From positions 66,378-114,288 of the forward strand of contig DPRM01000068.1 of the NCBI GenBank assembly GCA_003537645.1: 47,911 nt of DNA, given 5' to 3'. A model generated the notes under the pieces. The model saw nothing but the letters and a program-made list of their open reading frames with translations. It was not told the origin of the DNA and did not search any database. The translations under genes and the position numbers were made by a program. Positions 43,042 through 47,911 of the stretch are shown one piece after another. The stretch is from Prolixibacteraceae bacterium (GTDB taxonomy: Bacteria; Bacteroidota; Bacteroidia; Bacteroidales; Prolixibacteraceae). The first letter of the stretch is position 1; every line of letters starts with the position of its first letter.

Positions 43042-44436
43042 ATGAAACGAATTCTATCGATTATCTTATTGTTCGGATTTTGGTCCTTGCAAGCTCAGGA
43101 AACAAAATGGCAAGGTCCTTCAGTTGACTTCAAAAACGGGAAGTTAAAAGTTTCTGCCAACAAGCGTTTTCTCGAATTCCAGAACGGCACTCCGTTTTTT
43201 TATCTGGGCGATACCGCCTGGGAATTATTTCACCGATTAACGAAAGTAGAAGCCGAGAAGTATCTTGAAAACCGTCGTGAAAAAGGATTTACGGTTATTC
43301 AGGCGGTGGCATTGGCGGAGCTTGATGGCTTGAATGTGCCCAATTGGGAAGGTGAAAAACCATTGATAAAAAATGATCCGGCCACACCCAACGAAAAATA
43401 TTTCGAGTATGTGGATTGGGTAATCAAAAAAGCTGAAGAGAAAGGAATGTTCATCGGGTTGTTGCCAACCTGGGGCGATAAAGTTGACAAGCAGTGGGGT
43501 GTTGGTCCGGTAATTTTTAATCCTGAAAATGCATTTCAGTATGGCAAATGGATTGGCAACAGATACAAAGATTATAAGAATATTATTTGGATTAACGGCG
43601 GCGACCGGCAGGGTGGGGGCGATAACCTTGCTGTTTGGAATGCACTGGCCAGCGGAATTAAATCGGTTGACAAAAACCATTTGATGACTTTTCATCCGAT
43701 GGGCGGAAACAGCTCCTCGAAATGGTTTCACAATCAGGATTGGCTCGACTTTAACATGATGCAAACCGGGCATGGGGAGCGTTCGTACGCTGCGTATAAA
43801 AAACTGCTTATTCCTGATTATAACCTTCAGCCAGTTAAACCAACTTTTGATGGTGAACCGCGCTACGAAGATCATCCGCACGACTGGAAACCCGAAATTC
43901 TTGGTTGGTTCGACGATGCCGATGTTCGCCAGGCAGCTTACTGGAATCTGTTCTCCGGAGGTTTTGGCCACACCTACGGATGTCACGCCATTTGGCAAAT
44001 GCTCGCTCCCGGACGAACACCGGTTGGATCTGCCCGTAACTCATGGCAGGCAGATATGGACTTACCAGGAGCTGGCGATATGCTCAATGTACGTCGATTG
44101 ATGGAAAGTCGCCCGGTGACAGAGCGAATTCCATTTCAGGAATTATTAGCCAACGGATACATGCCCGAAACTGATTTCATTGTGGCGACCAAAGGCAAAA
44201 GCTATGCATTTGTTTACATTCCAACAGGTTGGGGAGCCAGCATTCATCTCGAAAAACTGGGTTGGTCTGAATCAGTGGTTTGGTGGTACAATCCGCGAAC
44301 CGGCGAGTGTTCAAAGCTGAAGGATATCGTAAATAAAGGGATTCAGGAATTTAGACCAACTTCAGGAGGAAGAGGGAACGACTGGGTTTTGGTGATTGAC
44401 GATAAGGGTGCAGGATTTGGAGCGCCGGGAAAGTAA
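43042..44436 (+). CDS. Exported GH140/apiosidase-like glycoside hydrolase (DUF4038)
   Basis: 464 residues from the ATG at 43042, which gives a signal peptide ending LQAQ; the upstream extension is rejected. The DUF4038 TIM barrel is evident from FFYLGDTAWELFHRLTKVEAEKYL, GLLPTWGDK and NIIWINGGD. Candidate catalytic residues are D188 in NGGDR and E272 in FDGEPRYED; their positions resemble the Asp/Glu pair of characterised GH140 apiosidases. The C-terminal ~90 residues (VWWYNPRTGECSKL, DWVLVIDD) form the small beta domain normal for the family. It would act on plant rhamnogalacturonan-type side chains (inference). It is distantly related to the DUF5060 protein at 10322, but the two are far apart. 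Confidence 0.84.
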   Translation: MKRILSIILLFGFWSLQAQETKWQGPSVDFKNGKLKVSANKRFLEFQNGTPFFYLGDTAWELFHRLTKVEAEKYLENRREKGFTVIQAVALAELDGLNVPNWEGEKPLIKNDPATPNEKYFEYVDWVIKKAEEKGMFIGLLPTWGDKVDKQWGVGPVIFNPENAFQYGKWIGNRYKDYKNIIWINGGDRQGGGDNLAVWNALASGIKSVDKNHLMTFHPMGGNSSSKWFHNQDWLDFNMMQTGHGERSYAAYKKLLIPDYNLQPVKPTFDGEPRYEDHPHDWKPEILGWFDDADVRQAAYWNLFSGGFGHTYGCHAIWQMLAPGRTPVGSARNSWQADMDLPGAGDMLNVRRLMESRPVTERIPFQELLANGYMPETDFIVATKGKSYAFVYIPTGWGASIHLEKLGWSESVVWWYNPRTGECSKLKDIVNKGIQEFRPTSGGRGNDWVLVIDDKGAGFGAPGK

Positions 44437-44517
44437 AAAAGTAGTCAGTCGCAGTAAAAATATCCGGACTTCGATTATTCCATTGAAAACTGGACTCGAA
44501 AATAGAACCGGCTGGTC

Positions 44518-44538
44518 GTCAACCAATTTTGGTTTGAC
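44518..44538. repeat. Short inverted repeat upstream of acs
   Basis: GTCAACCAA facing TTGGTTTGAC, 62 bases before the acs ATG. The centre is too tight for a good RNA hairpin, so a DNA operator is as likely. This is weak support. A fragment of a cagtcgcagt-type repeat lies at 44441-44456. Confidence 0.3.
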
Positions 44539-44599
44539 TTGTTTTCTACTCTAACAAATCAGAGAAGTAAAACTTAGTTTAAACCTAATTGAAATAACG

Positions 44600-46513
44600 A
44601 TGACCACAAAAATCCACAGTTTAGGCGGATACATCCACGAGTATCAGAAAAGTATTGCCAATCCCGAATCGTTTTGGGGCGAGGCAGCCGAGAGTTTTCA
44701 CTGGCGGAAACCTCATGATAAAATCTTAGAATGGGATTTTAAAGGTCCATCGGTCAAATGGTTTTCAGGAGGGAAGTTAAATATTACAGAAAATATTTTC
44801 GAGAAAAATTTATATACCATCGGCAATCAACCGGCCATTATCTGGGAGCCCAACAACCCGGACGAACCTGGCCGGACACTGACATATTCGGAACTTTTTA
44901 GCGAAGTGAACCGGTTTGCCAATGCGCTGAAGAAACTTCAGGTTAAAAAAGGCGACCGTGTGGCCATTTACATGCCCATGATTCCTGAATTGACCATTGC
45001 TATGCTGGCCTGCGCGCGCATTGGGGCTATTCATTCAGTAGTTTTCGCAGGCTTCTCGGCGGCGTCATTGTCTGATCGGATTAACGACGCTGAATCGAAA
45101 GTTGTGTTGACTTCCGACGGCGGTTTCCGTGGAGAAAAAATTACACCGCTAAAAAATATTGTGGACGAGGCGCTGGAAAGCTGTCCCATCAAGCAAACGG
45201 TTGTAGTTTACCAGCGCACTAAGCTGCCGGTGAACATGGTAGCCGGGCGCGACATTTGGTGGCACGATGCTGTAAAAGACCAATCGGACGTGTGTGAAGC
45301 CGAAGAAATGGAATCAGAAGATTTGCTGTTCATTCTTTACACTTCGGGATCGACCGGGAAACCAAAAGGAATTGTGCATACCACCGCCGGATACATGATT
45401 TATACGGCCTACACGTTCAAAAATGTGTTTCAGTACAATGCCGGCGATGTATATTTCTGCACTGCCGATATTGGCTGGGTAACCGGTCATTCGTACATTG
45501 TTTACGGACCATTACTGAACGGTGCTCAAACACTGATGTTTGAGGGTGTTCCCACCTGGCCCGATGCCGGAAGGTTCTGGGATATTGTTGATAAATACAA
45601 GGTCAACCAGTTTTACACGGCGCCAACCGCTATCCGGTCGCTATTGGCATTGGGTAACGATTTCATTATCAATAAAAATTTGTCGTCGCTCAAAGTGCTC
45701 GGAACGGTTGGCGAGCCCATCAACGAAGAGGCCTGGCACTGGTATCACGATCATATTGGCCGCAACCGTTGTCCGATTGTGGATACCTGGTGGCAAACCG
45801 AAACCGGTGGAGTGATGATCAGCCCCTTGCCCGGAATTATTCCTACAAAACCTTCATTCGCAACCCTTCCACTACCCGGGATTCAGCCTGTAATTGTGGA
45901 TGCTGATGGCAACGAATTGCATGGCAACAGTGTGAAAGGTAATCTTTGCATCAAATTTCCGTGGCCGGGAATTGCCCGCACGATTTGGGGCGACCACGAT
46001 AGATTCAGAAAGACCTATTTCTCGACATTCAAAAACCTGTATTTCACAGGTGACGGTGTTCAGCGCGATGAAGATGGTTATTACCGGATATTGGGTCGTG
46101 TTGATGATGTGATCAACGTTTCGGGGCACCGTTTGGGAACTGCCGAAATTGAAAATGCGATCAACTCACATCCATTGGTTAATGAATCGGCAGTGGTAGG
46201 TTACCCGCATCCGATTAAAGGACAGGGAATTTATGCTTTTGTGGTGTGTGGTGAGCTTTCAACCGGTGGCGAAGAAGGTATCAGGAAAAGTATCAAGATG
46301 GCTGTTACAAACCTGATTGGTCCGTTTGCACGACCCGATTTGATTCAGTTGGTTCCCGGATTGCCAAAAACCCGTTCAGGAAAAATTATGCGGCGAATAC
46401 TCCGGAAAGTAGCTGAAGGAGATGCATCGAATCTGGGCGATATTACAACTTTACTCGACGAAGATGTTGTTGTGAAAATTATTGACAGCGCGCTGGTAGA
46501 GGTGAAACGCTAA
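44600..46513 (+). CDS. acs: Acetate--CoA ligase
   Basis: 637 residues, the normal length for acetyl-CoA synthetase. The ANL P-loop YTSGSTGKPKGIVHTT starts at Y247. Further motifs are VVFAGFSAASL, CTADIGWVTGHSYIVYGPL, DTWWQTETGG and DGYYRILGRVDDVINVSGHRLGT. The adenylation lysine is K595 in TRSGKIMRRILR, the site that is acetylated in other bacteria. The tryptophan in DTWWQTE restricts the acyl pocket to acetate or propionate. It turns acetate into acetyl-CoA through an acetyl-AMP intermediate. It stands alone, followed by a repeat element. Confidence 0.95.
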   Translation: MTTKIHSLGGYIHEYQKSIANPESFWGEAAESFHWRKPHDKILEWDFKGPSVKWFSGGKLNITENIFEKNLYTIGNQPAIIWEPNNPDEPGRTLTYSELFSEVNRFANALKKLQVKKGDRVAIYMPMIPELTIAMLACARIGAIHSVVFAGFSAASLSDRINDAESKVVLTSDGGFRGEKITPLKNIVDEALESCPIKQTVVVYQRTKLPVNMVAGRDIWWHDAVKDQSDVCEAEEMESEDLLFILYTSGSTGKPKGIVHTTAGYMIYTAYTFKNVFQYNAGDVYFCTADIGWVTGHSYIVYGPLLNGAQTLMFEGVPTWPDAGRFWDIVDKYKVNQFYTAPTAIRSLLALGNDFIINKNLSSLKVLGTVGEPINEEAWHWYHDHIGRNRCPIVDTWWQTETGGVMISPLPGIIPTKPSFATLPLPGIQPVIVDADGNELHGNSVKGNLCIKFPWPGIARTIWGDHDRFRKTYFSTFKNLYFTGDGVQRDEDGYYRILGRVDDVINVSGHRLGTAEIENAINSHPLVNESAVVGYPHPIKGQGIYAFVVCGELSTGGEEGIRKSIKMAVTNLIGPFARPDLIQLVPGLPKTRSGKIMRRILRKVAEGDASNLGDITTLLDEDVVVKIIDSALVEVKR

Positions 46514-46519
46514 AACAGT

Positions 46520-46647
46520 AAGCCCCATCCCCTAACCCTTCCCCAAAGGGGAAGGGAGTCCTGGCGGATAAGCTATAAATACCAAAATGGATTTGACAGT
46601 TATTATCTGTTTGACAAGTCCCCCTTGGGGGGATTTAGGGGGCTTGG
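46520..46647. repeat. Palindromic element with imperfect terminal inverted repeats
   Basis: A ~128-bp stretch fills the gap between acs and the beta-lactamase-like gene. The left end is AAGCCCCATCCCCTAACCCTT followed by a CCTTCCCC-AAA-GGGGAAGG hairpin. The right end has AGTCCCCCTTGGGGGGATTT and TTTAGGGGGCTT. The ends pair as AAGCCCC..CCTAA with TTTAGGGGGCTT. It differs from the 85-bp family elsewhere in the window. Similar G/C-block elements are common in Bacteroidota genomes (recollection). Confidence 0.7.
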
Positions 46648-46651
46648 CTTT

Positions 46652-47470
46652 TTATTCTTCCATCAGCCCCATTGATTTGAATACCTTTTCGGTGATTCCG
46701 CGGCGGCTTTCACGAAATTTCGCGGAGTTTTCCTGGCCTGATTCAACATTGCAAACATACAGCCATGTATGCCCATTCTCCTCGTAATAACCCACCAGCC
46801 AGCCGATGTTTTTTCCATCCTGAACGGTCATGCCGGTTTTGCCGCTAAAAGTCCATTTGTCGGATTTTTTCAGGATAATCAGTTTTTTTACCAGGTCGAT
46901 ATGTTCTTGAGAAAAGGGTAGTTTGTTGGTATAGAAGTGTATAATAAAATTCATTTGTTCCCAGGGAGTAATCCGCGAATCTCCCCAAAGCCAGAATCGG
47001 TCGATGGTTTCAGGGCTGATGTCCATTCGTCCAAAATCAGAGTCGTCAACATATTCTTTCATTCTGTCGGGGCCAATACGCCGGGCAACTTCCTGAAAAT
47101 AGGGCACTGCCGAATATTGAATGGCCGATGCCAGTGTGTGATCTCTGTTCCATTCTTCAACTGAACGAACTTCCCCGTCCCAGGGAATTACCATGTCTTC
47201 GCCGGTAACCACGCCAGTTTCCAACGCTATCATCGCATTTAGTATTTTGAATGTTGAGGCGGGCAGAAAACCTTCCTCGCAGCGGCGCGAATTATAGATC
47301 TGGTACAAATCGTTATTCAAATCATACAGCAAAAAGCAACCTTCAACTCCATATTCCTGAAAAAAGGGCTGAAAGTTGGGCGGAACATCTTTGGCTGGTT
47401 TTACGGTGCAGGAAGCCAGTGAGATAAACAAAAAGGCAATCAGCCAAATAGAATGAGGTGATGGTCGCAT
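46652..47470 (-). CDS. Class D (OXA-type) beta-lactamase-like lipoprotein
   Basis: 272 residues from the ATG at 47470, which gives a lipoprotein signal with lipobox SLASC. The serine-lysine motif is STFK at 72-75, followed by SAV (in YSAVPYFQEVARRIG) and KTG at 211-213. The YGN/FGN motif reads FGR here (DSDFGRMDIS). WLWGDSRITPWEQMNFI matches the class D pattern. The protein acylates beta-lactams at the serine. With the altered third motif, activity could be a hydrolase, a weak penicillin-binding protein or a sensor. It is anchored in a membrane facing the periplasm. No BlaR/MecR regulator is adjacent. Confidence 0.87.
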   Translation of the reverse strand: MRPSPHSIWLIAFLFISLASCTVKPAKDVPPNFQPFFQEYGVEGCFLLYDLNNDLYQIYNSRRCEEGFLPASTFKILNAMIALETGVVTGEDMVIPWDGEVRSVEEWNRDHTLASAIQYSAVPYFQEVARRIGPDRMKEYVDDSDFGRMDISPETIDRFWLWGDSRITPWEQMNFIIHFYTNKLPFSQEHIDLVKKLIILKKSDKWTFSGKTGMTVQDGKNIGWLVGYYEENGHTWLYVCNVESGQENSAKFRESRRGITEKVFKSMGLMEE

Positions 47471-47488
47471 AATTTTGATTTCGGTATT

Positions 47489-47557
47489 CGGAACAACAAA
47501 AAGGAGCAGACTAAGCCGCTCCTTCAAAAGTATATTTTTTATCGGTTGGTTGTTCCG
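47489..47557 (-). promoter_or_regulatory. Nested hairpins in the leader of the beta-lactamase-like gene
   Basis: Outer arms CGGAACAAC / GTTGTTCCG (9 bp) enclose an inner AAGGAGC / GCTCCTT hairpin. On the - strand the inner stem is followed by a run of five T, so it resembles an intrinsic terminator 31 bases before the ATG. It may attenuate transcription or shelter the start region. Confidence 0.5.
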
Positions 47558-47636
47558 GCATCCTACAATAAAGAAAAACATCAGTGCGCTGACCCTTTTT
47601 TAAATTAAACCCATCAGCCGATTGACATTTTGCCAC

Positions 47637-47669
47637 AAAAAAATAAGAGCGACCTTGGCCGCTCTTATT
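47637..47669 (-). terminator. Terminator of the POT transporter gene
   Basis: AATAAGAGCG / CGCTCTTATT with an eight-base loop, continuing into a T-run on the - strand, 28 bases past the stop at 47697. Confidence 0.85.
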
Positions 47670-47696
47670 AAACAATTATTTTCAGGAAGAAAGTTA

Positions 47697-47911
47697 CTAT
47701 TTAGCAACGCGTTCGAGCCATTTTACCATCGCAAGCATGACTAACATAGACAATAAACAAACAACAGCAAACACGCTCCATGTGATTGAAATTGAGATAT
47801 TGTCATACATCATTGCTCCAAGGAACAAGGAGAAATTCCCAACCGCCGTAGCAGTTAGCCAACCACCCTGCATCAAACCTTGCATGTGTGCCGGGGCAAC
47901 TTTCGATACGA
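47697..47911 (-). CDS. POT-family peptide MFS transporter, C-terminal part (5' end outside window)
   Basis: 71 codons are visible and the frame is open at the right edge. The sequence SKVAPAHMQGLMQGGWLTATAVGN is the conserved stretch before the last helices of proton-dependent oligopeptide transporters. It is followed by two membrane helices (NFSLFLGAMMYD region and VFAVVCLLSMLVMLAM) and a short basic tail ending KWLERVAK. It would import di- and tripeptides with protons. The rest of the gene is not visible. Confidence 0.75.
   Translation of the reverse strand, partial: VSKVAPAHMQGLMQGGWLTATAVGNFSLFLGAMMYDNISISITWSVFAVVCLLSMLVMLAMVKWLERVAK

Noticed and set aside
43237..43998. Open frame of 253 codons on the - strand
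   Set aside because: Antisense shadow of the GH140-like gene, with no recognisable domain.

Overview
The window comes from a member of the Bacteroidota, probably a polysaccharide-degrading Bacteroidia. The lineage call is inference. It rests on a type IX secretion C-terminal domain on one exported enzyme, Bacteroidota-type promoter motifs (TAnnTTTG), families common in this phylum (DUF2723, DUF3098-like, DUF4038, DUF5060, fused CcsB-CcsA), and the near absence of Shine-Dalgarno motifs. No rRNA, tRNA or CRISPR array was seen.

Region 1 (1-10241, + strand) is the 3' part of an extracellular contractile injection system (eCIS) locus. It holds the C-terminal part of a large baseplate-like protein, an 885-residue unassigned particle protein, a recognisable CIS tape-measure-family protein, a multidomain DUF4157 / OmpA-like / metzincin-like protein that looks like cargo or a particle-associated enzyme, a small unknown protein, and an AAA+ ATPase overlapping it by 4 bases. 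Sheath, tube and core baseplate genes would lie to the left, outside the window. This is the most interesting part.

Region 2 (10242-23700) is a mixed metabolic and housekeeping stretch. It contains an exported DUF5060 glycoside hydrolase-like protein, a DUF1761 membrane protein, a T9SS-secreted PQQ-type sugar dehydrogenase, a GH43 enzyme, the fused cytochrome c maturation protein CcsBA, a long-chain acyl-CoA ligase, a PAP2 phosphatase, a DUF1801 protein and, convergently, a DeaD-type RNA helicase.

Region 3 (23800-33216) has a toxin-antitoxin pair whose RelE/ParE-type toxin carries an early one-base frameshift, a lipoprotein with a possible papain-like fold, a TfoX C-terminal-domain protein, a ferredoxin-like protein, an inositol monophosphatase-family enzyme, a small unknown protein, a family 2 glycosyltransferase and a large DUF2723 membrane protein.

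Region 4 (33217-40590, mostly - strand) holds a two-subunit molybdenum hydroxylase (IorB-like and IorA-like) and its maturation genes (MocA-like, XdhC-like). A Y1/HUH REP-type transposase and a cluster of palindromic repeats sit between the two pairs. The same ~85-105 bp element occurs at 33.3, 36.7, 36.9, 37.2 and 40.4 kb. An ECF sigma factor, a small membrane protein downstream of it and a DUF3098-like protein follow.

Region 5 (40591-47911) holds a cytochrome b-like membrane protein, two NAD(P)-binding reductases, a GH140/apiosidase-like hydrolase, acetyl-CoA synthetase, a class D beta-lactamase-like lipoprotein with a structured leader, and the C-terminus of a POT-family peptide transporter running off the right edge.
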